Assembly: GCF_000006445.2 (NCBI RefSeq)
Contig: NC_006046.2
Span: 1,302,001-1,366,000, forward strand
Origin: Debaryomyces hansenii CBS767
Taxonomy: Eukaryota; Ascomycota; Pichiomycetes; Serinales; Debaryomycetaceae
DNA: 64,000 bases
Direction of reading: 5' to 3'
Shown here: piece by piece, positions 32,223-43,805 of the stretch
How the letters are laid out: each line of letters starts with the position of its first letter
How positions within the stretch are numbered: position 1 is the stretch's first letter
The notes under the pieces: generated by a model
What the model was told of the DNA's origin: nothing
The model's input: only the letters and a program-made list of their open reading frames with translations
The model's database searches: none
Program-made: the position numbers and the translations under genes

Positions 32223-32279
32223 TGAAAAATTGATTAATCTAAATTATATGAAGAGCTCATCTAATTTTTTTTTTTTTTT
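32223..32279 (-). promoter_or_regulatory. PAC/RRPE-like elements upstream of NOG1
   Basis: In gene orientation TAGATGAGCT (32264-32255) matches PAC (GCGATGAGMT) at 8 of 10 positions, flanked by an A-run of about 15 bases (complement of 32265-32279) and an RRPE-like AAAAATT motif seen at 32225-32231. NOG1 is a typical member of the ribosome-biogenesis regulon. Confidence 0.45.
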
Positions 32280-32446
32280 CCTTTGGGATGCGGCTCGCTT
32301 TTTTTATTTCTTTGATTTGGTTTACATAAAGCCTATACATTTAACACAACATATAAGCATCTATATCAATATTTAGTCCATGTGTAGTATATATCTGTTG
32401 ATCGCTAGACTATTTAAGTATAAGTAGTAAAGAAAAACTGATATGA

Positions 32447-33607
<1,161 letters not shown>

Positions 33608-33771
33608 TTAGCTAACTATTTTTCTGGCCACATATTCCATCACGTGGATCTGCTACTACAAAAATTTCAGTGTTACCCGGTTCTATGAATAGTTATAAGC
33701 ATATAATTAATATAAAAGAATCAATACTAAATACCTAAAGGCTAGCTATTTTTCGTTCATAACTAGTCAGA

Positions 33772-35189
33772 TTACTTACAAACCTTACCGTCAGCGATTT
33801 CCTTGGTTTCACCGTCAACGATAACTGGTTCGTCCCATGCTAACATGTTGTTCACGAACTTCTTGTCTTCTTCGTTTGAGCCATCTAACTTAGTGAAAGA
33901 GTAAGATTCCCAATCTGGAGCAACATCGAAGGCTGGAACGTAGTCTTGACCTCTGACCATGAAGAAACCGGTGATACCGTTGTTGTTGTTTTCACCGTAG
34001 ACGACCATACAACCGAAAATGTACTTGGTGGAAGCAGATAATCTGTTGAAGAAACCACCGACCAAGTTGTTAGACATGAAGGTCAAGGTTAATTCGTCGT
34101 TGTACTTGTAGTCAACCTTCCACAAACTCCATTCTTCTGGGTTGTACATCTTGCTCCAGAACCATGGGATGGCAGATTCTCTGGTTTCTTCGTTAGAGTA
34201 GAATCTCTTCCATTCGTCAATTGGGGTGGTTGGCTTACCTAAAGCTTCTAATGGGTGCTTTGGCTTTGGAGCTGGAGCATCGGAGGATGCGGCTGGAGCA
34301 GCAGCAGCAGCGGCAGCAGCTGGAGCGGCTTCCTTCTTTGGTTGTTGAGTTTGCTTCTTTTCCTTCTTTGGAGCAACATATTCAACTGGCTTTTCTCTGA
34401 ACTTGTAGTCACCAAGAACATCGTGCAAGATCTTTTGTTGAGTAACAGTCTTGAACCATCTGGTGGTGTTTGGGTGAGCCTTTCTCCATTCACTACCGAA
34501 TAAGTTGTCGAAACCTCTAACGATAAGAGCAGCAGAGAAGATATCAGCGAAGGTTAATCTTTCGCTAACTAAGTAAGTGTAGTTAGCTAATCTATCTTCA
34601 AAGATACCAATGACCTTTTCAATGAATTCTGAGGATTCATCAACTTGCTTCTTGTTGTATGGAGCAGCACCAGTTAATGGCTTGAAAACCTTAGCAATGT
34701 GTGGCAATAATTCGAAGTTACTTAAAGATAACCACTTCAAGACTTCAGCATATTCCTTAGCGTTCTTACCTAATAACTTGGATTCTGGGTCAGCAGAGTT
34801 GATCACTATTGTTAGTTAGTATATGAACCGAATCAAACCTATATTTCATCCAATGCAATCGACTAATTATTTTCAGAATAATATTCTCGACATAATGTAT
34901 TAAGACAGGGATAACTGTATAAATATGAAAAAATCTCTCATCACGTAAACAACTGTTCAATTGCATGCAAAATTATTGGCAAATACATACAGTAAATAGA
35001 AATAGCAATGACTTCATGTAACTTGAATCCCTTTGGTCCAATGAAACCTGGGATCTTTCCTAATGGGAAGTGCTTTTTGTAAGACTCGTCTTCTTTTTCA
35101 AGCTTAACATCTAAGTTGAAGTGCTTGATTAAAGCCTTTGGTGGGAGAGAACGGATTTGTTCGGTGGAGAATAAAGTACCTAAAGACAT
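33772..35189 (-). CDS. TEF4: Elongation factor 1B gamma, two exons: complement(join(33772..34805,34991..35189))
   Basis: eEF1B-gamma is the GST-like scaffold of the eEF1A nucleotide-exchange complex. Exon 1 (35189-34991) encodes MSLGTLFSTEQIRSLPP... through ISIY plus the first base of a Leu codon; exon 2 completes the codon and continues LINSADPESKLLG, reproducing the family's GST N-domain. The spliced product is 410 aa (S. cerevisiae Tef4 412, Cam1 415). GST-N spans about 1-80, GST-C about 90-215, then a Lys/Ala-rich linker with runs of Ala (about 245-262) and the EF1G domain (about 270-410). Codon bias is strong. The intron carries a snoRNA as in S. cerevisiae TEF4, hence the symbol; Cam1 is the other possible ortholog name. 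Confidence 0.94.
34806..34990 (-). other. 185-nt intron of TEF4, snoRNA host
   Basis: Donor GTATGT from 34990, branch point TACTAAC (34821-34815), acceptor AATAG ending at 34806. Phase 1. It is three times longer than the other introns here, which is explained by the snoRNA inside. Confidence 0.93.
34870..34948 (-). ncRNA. snR38: Intronic C/D box snoRNA, snR38 homologue
   Basis: Read on the minus strand, the TEF4 intron contains a C box GTGATGA (34944-34938), a guide CAGTTATCCCTGT (34917-34905) and a D box CTGA (34876-34873). C and D boxes are 72 nt apart end to end, normal for the class. The 13-nt guide is a perfect complement of ACAGGGAUAACUG, the universally conserved peptidyl-transferase segment of 25S rRNA. 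In S. cerevisiae snR38 sits in the TEF4 intron and directs Gm2815 in this segment. If the CTTA following the guide acts as D', the fifth paired base falls on a G in this segment. The terminal stem is weak (TTT/AAA) and the D'/C' boxes are degenerate. Confidence 0.8.
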
Positions 35190-35722
35190 TTTGCAATTGA
35201 GTATGTTAGATATAATCTACTTCTTATACAAATTTAGGAATCGATTTTATCCTGTGGGAGACTGAAAAACTTTTCTCTCATTGATTAGTCGTGTGTTTGC
35301 AAATTAGTCTCCCCGGGTAATCCCTATGAATGCTAGTGAAGTTTTAGGGAAGATAACAACTGTATTAGACATGACTGTTTCCTAAGTTATGATATATATA
35401 TCGGTACGTTAACATGTTCGAGTAATTCTATCGAACCATGTAACCTTTGTAAATTTTTGAAAGATGTGTTTCAATTAAACATGAAGCGCTACTACAGCCG
35501 GAATGCAAATTTAGATAATACATATCAATGAACATTTACTTATGCTCTATTACATCCTACTCTATTAACAGCATATTCTGGATAAAGGTCCAGCTCAAAG
35601 CCATCTCTAATTTAGTGCAAAGAAAGCTTCTTAATGAGTGATGAACTCATAAAAAAGCTACTTTTTATTATCTATAAGATGCAGTATGACTAAATATACA
35701 TATAATGTTCCAAATTATGCAA
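35190..35722. other. TEF4 promoter region
   Basis: This 533-bp region is upstream of TEF4 and downstream of the zinc-cluster gene. An imperfect inverted repeat lies at 35412-35441 (ACATGTTCGA / TCGAACCATGT, one-base bulge). No ORF or RNA gene was recognised. Confidence 0.5.
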
Positions 35723-37564
35723 CTAAGTATCCTTCAAGGTCCATCTGAAGTTTCTTTCCCAGAGAAGCTTGATCTCCGGTTCAATCATTGACTTGTTTAT
35801 AGACTCTAAAATTGACTTGATACTTTCGTTAGAAGTGGCTTTGACAGCGTCGTCGTTAGAGTTGATCAACTTATTGATGTATTCTCTCAAAATCATTATG
35901 GCAATGCCTTTGTCGTTTGGAAGAATGATCGAATGGATTGGTTCGACCCTTCGTTTTTTCTTTGATGCTTTGACTGATGATGCAGGTGGTACTTCCACCT
36001 GATTGTTTGTATCCGAGATTGTTTGTTGTTGTTCGGAAGGCTTCATTAATGGGGGGATTCCTAATGTATTTTCATCTGTAAATATGAAATTATAATCCAT
36101 CTCAATTAGTGAATTGGTTGGGTTCTTCAATATAAAATCGAGTTTAATAAGATACCAGATAAACTGTCTTAATTTCAATGAATCTGATTTCGTATCTGCA
36201 GATCTACTTGGTTGAACTTGCAAATTATAGCTTATTTGGGGATACTCAAACTTTCTGTAAAATGAATTGATATTCAAGATTTCAAAATGATTCAAAGTGG
36301 TAAATTCTGATGTTAGTTTGGTATGGTCATAGGAGATTTTATCGGTTACGTCAAATTGACTCCTGTTCTGTTTGAATTGTTTGTTTATAAAAAACTTCAA
36401 GATAGAAATTGAATGAATAGCACTTACTAAGACTACTGATTTTGTTTTTCTAAGTTTTGCATCATTCAAGTCCTGAAGCTTCTCGGTGGACTGGTTGAAT
36501 ATTTTGATCTGGTTGTTAAATATTAATTTACATTTATCATCAAACTGCCATATCCCATGCTGTAATTTGGTTAACAAGTTCAACAATATTAACGCTATTG
36601 ATATTAATAATCTTTCGAGTTTATGGAAGTTTTCGGGTGTCAACAGTATTGCCTTTAAAACTAGCCAATGCTTTAGTTGTTGAGCTAGAGTTGCTTTTAA
36701 GTCAAAAGAATTATCTAGTGAACAATTGAGTAAACAATTAATTAATAACGTATTGCTCTCGTCTGCACCATGCTCAATTTCTGTTAGTTTCAAGCAGTAA
36801 TTTGGTATAATCAGCTTCCAAATGCTTAACTCGTTGAATAAATCCAAAAACCAATAATATTTCTGATGTTGCACAAGGTTGATAAAATCTTTGGCCCCAA
36901 CATTGTAAGAAATATCGCTATCTGATGCAGAATTTTGCAGATCTCGAGGCTCGATATTATGTGGTAAATCTTGTTGAAGCTGGGGTTGTCGTGGTTGATG
37001 AATGATTGATTGGTACTGTTCTATCTCGTCTGATAAAGAAGTCGGTTCATTCATCAATAAGTTGGTTATGTCACTATTTTCAGAAATAGAATTGTTATCA
37101 AACCGCAATGTCTCAGGAGATGATTGCTTTGGGGTTGGTTGGTATTGGTGTATCCACAGGTCATCATTTACCTCCTGAACATTTGAATCCGTTGGAGGAT
37201 TTGTTGATGGCAATGAGCAATACATATCCTTCTGAAACTGTATATCTGACTCCCTCAAATCTTCCCACGAATGAAATGGTACATATGATTCATATTGTTT
37301 CTTACCATTTTCATAGAGTGATGCAATTGTTACTGATTGGTCCAATATTCTATAACTAAGATTGTTCTGGTACGGGTTATTTGGAGGCTCGTATATGGTA
37401 TATTGGGTGAAGTTCAACCTAATACCCCGAAAACATTTTCGTTTAGACTTAATACAATTGTTACACACCGGCTGTTGTTCATCACATTTCATATGCCGAT
37501 CACGACAAGTCAAACAACCAGACCTTGTTCTACTTTTCTTTACCTGGTTTCTTTTCTTGGCCAT
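35723..37564 (-). CDS. Zn(2)Cys(6) binuclear-cluster transcription factor
   Basis: Fungal zinc-cluster regulator of unknown target. I start at the ATG at 37564 (613 aa, MAKKRNQVKKSRTRSG); the frame extends four codons upstream only from a TTG. The DNA-binding motif is complete at about residues 17-44: C-x2-C-x6-C-x6-C-x2-C-x6-C (CLTCRDRHMKC ... CNNCIKSKRKC). The following RGIRLNFTQYTIYEPP is shared by a subset of yeast zinc-cluster proteins that have a long helical regulatory domain. A middle linker is Gln/Pro-rich. A nuclear-localisation-like KKKRR occurs near residue 540. I cannot name an orthologue. Its promoter is the long 37565-38445 gap. Confidence 0.87.
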   Translation of the reverse strand: MAKKRNQVKKSRTRSGCLTCRDRHMKCDEQQPVCNNCIKSKRKCFRGIRLNFTQYTIYEPPNNPYQNNLSYRILDQSVTIASLYENGKKQYESYVPFHSWEDLRESDIQFQKDMYCSLPSTNPPTDSNVQEVNDDLWIHQYQPTPKQSSPETLRFDNNSISENSDITNLLMNEPTSLSDEIEQYQSIIHQPRQPQLQQDLPHNIEPRDLQNSASDSDISYNVGAKDFINLVQHQKYYWFLDLFNELSIWKLIIPNYCLKLTEIEHGADESNTLLINCLLNCSLDNSFDLKATLAQQLKHWLVLKAILLTPENFHKLERLLISIALILLNLLTKLQHGIWQFDDKCKLIFNNQIKIFNQSTEKLQDLNDAKLRKTKSVVLVSAIHSISILKFFINKQFKQNRSQFDVTDKISYDHTKLTSEFTTLNHFEILNINSFYRKFEYPQISYNLQVQPSRSADTKSDSLKLRQFIWYLIKLDFILKNPTNSLIEMDYNFIFTDENTLGIPPLMKPSEQQQTISDTNNQVEVPPASSVKASKKKRRVEPIHSIILPNDKGIAIMILREYINKLINSNDDAVKATSNESIKSILESINKSMIEPEIKLLWERNFRWTLKDT

Positions 37565-38445
37565 GTAAGTATACAACCTCTCGGCTTTGGCGTTTTATCG
37601 TATTGTTTGTTTCTGTTTTATTAAGTCAATGGGGAAGGTTTGTTCTTAGCTTTAAAGAGCATTGAATCTAAGTGCTGCAATTGTCCAGTTTACGTCGGTA
37701 TTATCGATGTCAATTATGAGTCTTAAATATGATAAGACATTAAATGCTAACACTAAATTTGAAAAATTAATATATCCGACTGATAATACTAAAAAATGAA
37801 AATTGGCCTTTGAAAATTCCTAAACAATATCTAAGGCTAAATATATAATTACGGATCTCGAATGATGAATTCAACCGATTCTGTATTAATAAGTGACCTA
37901 CGTTCACTCAACAATAAAAATAATCTTAAATGGATAGCCACAAGTGAAAATTAACGACTTCTAGTCTAAACTTGACCTGCTAAAAAATATTACCTTCATA
38001 GGTAGTTGGAACTACCGTATACAATAAGCAATTATGGAAGTCCTGAGCGCAGTAATTACTAAGTAACAATAAGAAAATTTACGACCGTTGCCCAATCATC
38101 CGTCCGTTTCCCTTTCCGAGATAAATTTACGATTTGACTCGACCTGAGCGCCAGTTCAATCCAATTGTACGAGGAGGTACCTTCTCTGTGTCATGCTGTG
38201 TTCGACAAATTAGAAAGGCTAATTATGCCAATCCTGCTAAACTGCAAGCAACATCAATTTATGTGCCTTTCTGCATATTTACAAAATATATAAATTAGGA
38301 AATAACGCTCAACGGTTTTCGATTCAATTATATATAGGACTCGGCTTGGACCAACAGACCTAACTAATGATGCCGTATCTATAAATATCAAAATAACTAT
38401 AATCAGTTCTAACAAGTAGTAGACGAACAGTTACAAATACCATTG
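37565..38445. other. 881-bp intergenic region
   Basis: Upstream of the zinc-cluster gene and downstream of the MFS gene. I find no gene. The near-perfect palindrome GAGGAGGTACCTTCTC at 38171-38186 (one mismatched pair) is the only clear dyad. The length suggests a complex regulatory region, common for transcription-factor genes. Confidence 0.5.
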
Positions 38446-39828
38446 TCATAAACTTGACATATAGTAGATGTAGATGACCAGTAAAATAAGGCTTATAATG
38501 AATAGGAGCGAAAAATTAAACCCGACGGCACTAATCATTATGGGCGTTATGACAGTAATGAGACAATTCGCAATATAATTCACACAATTGGCTAGACCAA
38601 TTATATCATTACTATTGCATGATATCCTGGTGACCAAAATTCCCGGTATGGGCCCCCAAGTAGTTGCAAAAGATGCAATAAAAAGGCAGGTAATTAGCAC
38701 CATGCCTGCTAATGTACCAGGCGTAGATATGTATGCCAAGATCATGTAGATGGTAAGTAATAAACTCATAATGGCCGACCCGATCATGAGAAGAAGCTGT
38801 ATTCTTCCGAATTTACCAATAATGATGTTGGACATTAAAGAGCCCACCAAATTAACAACGCTCATGATTATGCTGACTATCGTCGTATTTATGGCTAGTG
38901 AGCTGAAAATAATACTTCCATAATAGAAGAAGTAGTTAATTCCCGTTAACTGTTGAAATAACATCATGACACAGCATTGAATCAATGGTTTATAATATTT
39001 TTTGTCTTTGATCCATCCATTGGGAAGGGTATTTATGATCGGCACCTGGTCAATGAACTGTATTACTTGATCATCGGAAATTTTCACATGAAGCCTCCTC
39101 ACTACCTGAAATGCTTTATCAAGTTCATTCTTCGAAACGTAATAATGGTGAGATTCCGGAAGAAAAACAGTCAAACAAGAAGTCATAAGAACAATCGACA
39201 ATTGGCATGACAATATTTTCAAATAATCATGTTTCAACACAAAATTAGCCAAGTTTCCACCAAGAATTGCCATACAAATAGAAGTCTGGAAAAACGATAA
39301 GTACATATCTTTCCTTGGAACAATTATTAGCTGATTCAAGTACCTGGGTACAAGAACACATAATGCTCCGCAACAAATGCCACAGCTAACTCGCCCTAGA
39401 ATCATTAACCATACGTTCAATTGAAACCATCCAGATAATATCTGAATAACACTTCCAAGTAAATAGATAAAGTTTCCTGTAAATATGGTACCTTTGAAGC
39501 CAATCTTCGAAGTTAATTTGCTTAACCCCAAACACCCAATCAAACAACCCAAATTAAAGCTCGATATAATAATACCAACCATGAGGGACGATATGCTTGC
39601 CTCACCTTCCATCGAATTACCATATGTCTCTTTGAATGTAGCTGTGCTGATTATGAATCCAATCGTCCCTATATCCCATCCCACAGGAAGTCCACACAAT
39701 GCTATAATAATACAGAAAATCGACATATTCAAATAGTTAACCTGAGGTGCCATACTGTCATCCTTGGGAGTTTCTAAATCGTCATTTTTTCTTTCACAAC
39801 TTTTCTCATTGTCTCCGGTAGTATTCAT
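38446..39828 (-). CDS. Divergent sugar-porter-like MFS protein
   Basis: The 460-aa product has about 12 hydrophobic segments and resembles the yeast hexose-transporter family, but is degenerate at diagnostic sites. Present: GWDIGTIGFI in the first helix, GRVSCGICCGALCVLVPRYL, and the sugar-porter signature FQQLTGINYFFYYG in helix 7. Altered: PESPR after helix 6 reads PESHHY, the loop GRR reads GKFGRIQ, and the PxxxRxxG region before helix 11 is replaced by PGILVTRISC. It stops immediately after helix 12 with almost no cytosolic tail. It could be a glucose sensor-like or specialised transporter, or a copy losing function. Eukaryotic-style start and an unbroken frame argue against a pseudogene. 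Confidence 0.75.
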   Translation of the reverse strand: MNTTGDNEKSCERKNDDLETPKDDSMAPQVNYLNMSIFCIIIALCGLPVGWDIGTIGFIISTATFKETYGNSMEGEASISSLMVGIIISSFNLGCLIGCLGLSKLTSKIGFKGTIFTGNFIYLLGSVIQILSGWFQLNVWLMILGRVSCGICCGALCVLVPRYLNQLIIVPRKDMYLSFFQTSICMAILGGNLANFVLKHDYLKILSCQLSIVLMTSCLTVFLPESHHYYVSKNELDKAFQVVRRLHVKISDDQVIQFIDQVPIINTLPNGWIKDKKYYKPLIQCCVMMLFQQLTGINYFFYYGSIIFSSLAINTTIVSIIMSVVNLVGSLMSNIIIGKFGRIQLLLMIGSAIMSLLLTIYMILAYISTPGTLAGMVLITCLFIASFATTWGPIPGILVTRISCNSNDIIGLANCVNYIANCLITVITPIMISAVGFNFSLLFIISLILLVIYIYYMSSL

Positions 39829-40047
39829 TCTAAGATTAATGATATTCTTTGATGTCTATCTAGTACAATTGTAACATAACTATTGTCATTAGTATGAATG
39901 CAATTGTGGACAACAGCTGCAAAATTTAAAAATCACAAAATTGAAAAGATTGATAAGAAAAATTAAAATGAGAAGAAAGCCCCTTATCTAAGACGTAACT
40001 GCTAATAATAATATACACATTGAATATAGAGCTGAAGTGATTTGAAT

Positions 40048-41748
40048 ATGTCTTCAAATGATGGAGAGAATTCTTCAAATATTTCAAATACAGAATATAA
40101 CAAAAATGCTAATCCATTTTATCCCAGTTCATACAATTATTCATATTTCGTAAGATTTTCAAACTTACCATTAGATGTAAATGAATCCCATTTGAGGAAC
40201 TTATTGGACTCAATTATTATGAGTAATTTTGATGACAATAGTCCGCAGCTAAATCAATATAAAATTGTGCAATTCGATAATAATAATGTTCATAATGATA
40301 ATCAAAAATGTTTTGCAATTATTGAAATTCTGCATTGGGACTTTGGGGTTAGATTAATCGAAATCATGAATGGTTACGAATGGCTACTGAAGCAATTGGA
40401 AGCTAAAATTGTTCCAAATGATACGTATGATAACCTGAGCTATGCTTCACTGGACAGAAATAATTCCTATTATAATGGCTACTATTCTAACTATGCGTTT
40501 ACCCCTGTTGCGCCCATGAACTACAACTACATGCCTTCTCCACAGCATTCAGCACAGATGTATCAGGCACAACATCAAAACAGTTATCCTAATTCGTATA
40601 TATCAAGAAGATCGAGTAAATCTAGTGAATCTCGAAGGAATTCAAGAAATAGTACTTCTTCGTCCAAGCCGCTACCATCTTTTATAACAAACCTTGTCAA
40701 CGAAAATGCGAATGATTCTGATGGTAGCAAATCGGATGTTACAAATGATGGCAACCTTCCTTCCTCAAGCGAATTCATAGTGGTCAAAAATGACGAAGGA
40801 CAGTCGATAAAAGTTAATCCGTGCAGACTATTTATAGGAAATATTCCGTTTTCTTCTACATGGACAACGTTGAAAAATTTCTTAGTCCTGAAGTGTCATG
40901 AAATAGAGCCAAAGAACAATATACAAATCTTGCGAGTGGAAATTCCCATGCAACTGTTGACGTCCCAGTATAATTCTAACACTACACCCAATTCTGGTCT
41001 TAACGTTAACCTAAACAAGCTCAATAACTATCAATTCTTGTCTTCGTTTATATCTGGCAATGTTGATCACTCAATTGGTGGACGCATGGATGACCCGAAT
41101 ACCCAACCGCCTAGAGGATTGAGCAGGGGCTTTGCAATAGTGACCACAGGAAATAAAGAATCGCTGGATAAATTAATCGAATATTTTGATAATGTTGAAT
41201 TCGAAAGCCGGTCCTTAACTGTTCGCTATGATAAATTTCCTGACTTTAATAATTATATTTTGCAGCAATTGAACACCGACAATAATAGAGGTAACTTTAA
41301 GGAACCTTCCATAAGTAGCCTTGCTTTTGAAAGAAATCTGTTTCAACAAAAGATTTACTATGGCAACACAGGCTACCCATCTATGGTTAATAGCTATTTA
41401 CCCTACCCTGTCTACTACAACAACCCGATGTATTACCCTGCCATGAACTACCCTGGCCCCATGCCTAGTCATCCACAATATCCACCTCTGGGTCCAAATC
41501 ATCATCCTCCCCAGCCATCAAACTATACTAGTTCCCCCTTGAATGGATATAGACATATTCAATCCCAAAATTGGCCCCCTTCAAACGCCTCTCGGCACGA
41601 CATACCGAGAAACAAAATTCATTCAAGCCCACCCAATGAGAGCACTAGAACCTCTAGAAAGGGCGTCGATACACCACAACTAAGTGACGATGAAAAGGCA
41701 AGGGAGCTAGTCAACTCCTTCAGATCTTTGGGTTTGTCATCGAACTAA
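40048..41748 (+). CDS. RNA-binding protein with two RRM-like domains
   Basis: Starts at the ATG at 40048 (566 aa); the frame upstream begins at a TTG. An RRM-like domain lies at about residues 33-125 (SYFVRFSNLPLDVNESHLRNLL). A Tyr/Asn/Ser-rich linker with an SRRSSKSSESRRNSR patch follows. A second RRM (about 255-390) has RNP2 LFIGNI and RNP1 SRGFAIV, interrupted by an unusually long insert rich in Asn and Thr (about 305-355). After VRYDKFPDFNNYILQQL comes a Pro/Tyr/His-rich tail (about 440-510) and a short helix at the very end (ARELVNSFRSLGL). In-frame CTG codons are comparatively frequent here. I do not recognise the orthologue; a cytoplasmic mRNA regulator is likely. Confidence 0.8.
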   Translation: MSSNDGENSSNISNTEYNKNANPFYPSSYNYSYFVRFSNLPLDVNESHLRNLLDSIIMSNFDDNSPQLNQYKIVQFDNNNVHNDNQKCFAIIEILHWDFGVRLIEIMNGYEWLLKQLEAKIVPNDTYDNLSYASLDRNNSYYNGYYSNYAFTPVAPMNYNYMPSPQHSAQMYQAQHQNSYPNSYISRRSSKSSESRRNSRNSTSSSKPLPSFITNLVNENANDSDGSKSDVTNDGNLPSSSEFIVVKNDEGQSIKVNPCRLFIGNIPFSSTWTTLKNFLVLKCHEIEPKNNIQILRVEIPMQLLTSQYNSNTTPNSGLNVNLNKLNNYQFLSSFISGNVDHSIGGRMDDPNTQPPRGLSRGFAIVTTGNKESLDKLIEYFDNVEFESRSLTVRYDKFPDFNNYILQQLNTDNNRGNFKEPSISSLAFERNLFQQKIYYGNTGYPSMVNSYLPYPVYYNNPMYYPAMNYPGPMPSHPQYPPLGPNHHPPQPSNYTSSPLNGYRHIQSQNWPPSNASRHDIPRNKIHSSPPNESTRTSRKGVDTPQLSDDEKARELVNSFRSLGLSSN

Positions 41749-42270
41749 TTGAGTAGTCCGACTGTATATTAACTTTGATGTATTAATTGTAACTTTTATT
41801 TTGTAACTTTTATTTCTTAGTATTAACTATTCTCTAGTGAATATAATATCGTTTTCCCTAATGTGATATATGACACGACTAAACTTTCCCTCCCGTAAAC
41901 ATATGCTTCCTAATTGTCAAACAATAATAACTAAGCCAATCGCTTCAAATAGGCATATGCACAAGATATTTACATTCTGTCTTGAAATTCCTATTTTTAC
42001 TTTTTAGGATACACAAGTTACATATTTCTATTACTACCATTCACCTCTATATAGATATGTAGCCTTCGTGAAAGTCTAGAGCACCTAATTGTCGTCACCA
42101 GTAGAAACATAAGCTGCAAAAGTACCTGATTCTTTTACATACTCGCCGCAATTTATTACATAAGCGTTAAAGCAGCTTTGAATCGAGAAAAAAAAGATGT
42201 TTGATTACAAAACTGTTTTAGTAAACTTTAAGAAGAGAATAAATAGCTAATTGAAGGGGTATCTTACAAT
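41749..42270. other. Intergenic region between the RRM gene and SIS2
   Basis: A 522-bp 3' flank and promoter. AACTTTTATTT is duplicated at about 41790-41815. No gene seen. Confidence 0.55.
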
Positions 42271-43743
42271 ATGGTTTCAGAAAATGGTGCTCCAAATCGT
42301 AAGGACGCAGAATTGTCAAAAAACGAAATTAAAAAGGAACAAAATACCAATAGCGAATCAAAGTCATCCTCGACCCCCCAAGATCCACCGCCGTTTGTCA
42401 GAGCAATATCGAATTTGAGATGTCCATCGCCACCACCTATATTAAATAACAGCAATAATAATAACGCAACGAAGAAGGCTGCATCTTCATCGCCAATTCT
42501 GGGAAATTCAATGTCGATGTCTACTCCAAATATTACCCAGCAAAGGGAAACGATTCCGGCGGGAGGTGCAGTTTTGAAAGAGAAGGAAAAAGTAGCTAAT
42601 CAGAGTGCAACTTCAATAATACCCCCGCAGGGCCATGAACCGTCTTTCAATGTTCCCCTGGTGCGGGAGCCAGGATCGAGTGTCAACTTCAATCATTATA
42701 TAAGCCCAATTTCATCACCAGCAGGATCCCATGTTACGGGGTCCAACAATTCGTTAACTAGTTTGGACTATGTATCGAACCCTCCATCGCAAAGCGCTCA
42801 TCATAAGGTTCCATCGGTTCACGCTCATTTTTATGTCGATGAAACTGTAAAACCGGGAAAAGCAATAAATAGATCAAGAAGCAGCTCTGCTAGTGATTAC
42901 CCTCCTGCTTCATTACCAGCTAACGGCACAAGGAAATCCTCCAAAAAGGAGAAAGGAAATGATCTGAATTTATTTGCACCTCCAAGTATAGACAGTGTGC
43001 TTGGACCTAACGAGCAAAATAGCAATATAGATCCAAGACTTCCTCAAGATGATGGCAAATTGCATGTATTATTAGGTGTATGTGGTGCTTTGTCTACGAT
43101 TAAAATTAAACTAATAATAAACAAGTTGGTCGAGATATATACGCCGGATAAAATATCGATCCAGATAATATTAACTAAATCGAGTGAGAATTTTATTCCT
43201 CAAGAGATGTTGCATCATTTAGAAAATAATAAAAGGATCCGCGTTTGGAGAGATTCTGATGAATGGAATACCTGGAAAACAAGACTGGATCCTGTTTTGC
43301 ATATCGAATTACGTCGTTGGGCCGATATCTTAATCGTCTCACCTTTAACTGCTAACACTTTATCTAAGATTTCATTAGGATTATGTGATAACTTATTAAC
43401 CAATGTTATACGAGCATGGAATACCTCATTTCCTATTTTGCTAGCTCCTTCTATGGTTAGTGCGTCATATAATGCTGTTACAACTAAGAGGCAGTTACGA
43501 TTAATTTCAGAAGAAATGCCATGGATAGAATTCTTGAAACCTGTAGAGAAAGTTGTGGGAAGTTATGGTGAAATAGGAATGGGTGGTATGATGGATTGGA
43601 ATGAGATTGTCAATCGAATCGTATTAAAGTTGGGTGGTTATCCAGATGAAGAAGATGAAGAAGATAATGAAGCTGAAGATGAAGAAAAGAAAGATGATAA
43701 CGAAGAAGCAATTATGGATGACGATGATGACGATGACGATGAC

Positions 43744-43805
<62 letters not shown>

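Noticed and set aside
38131..38165. tRNA-like box B (CAGTTCAATCCA)
   Set aside because: No acceptor, D or anticodon arm can be built around it.
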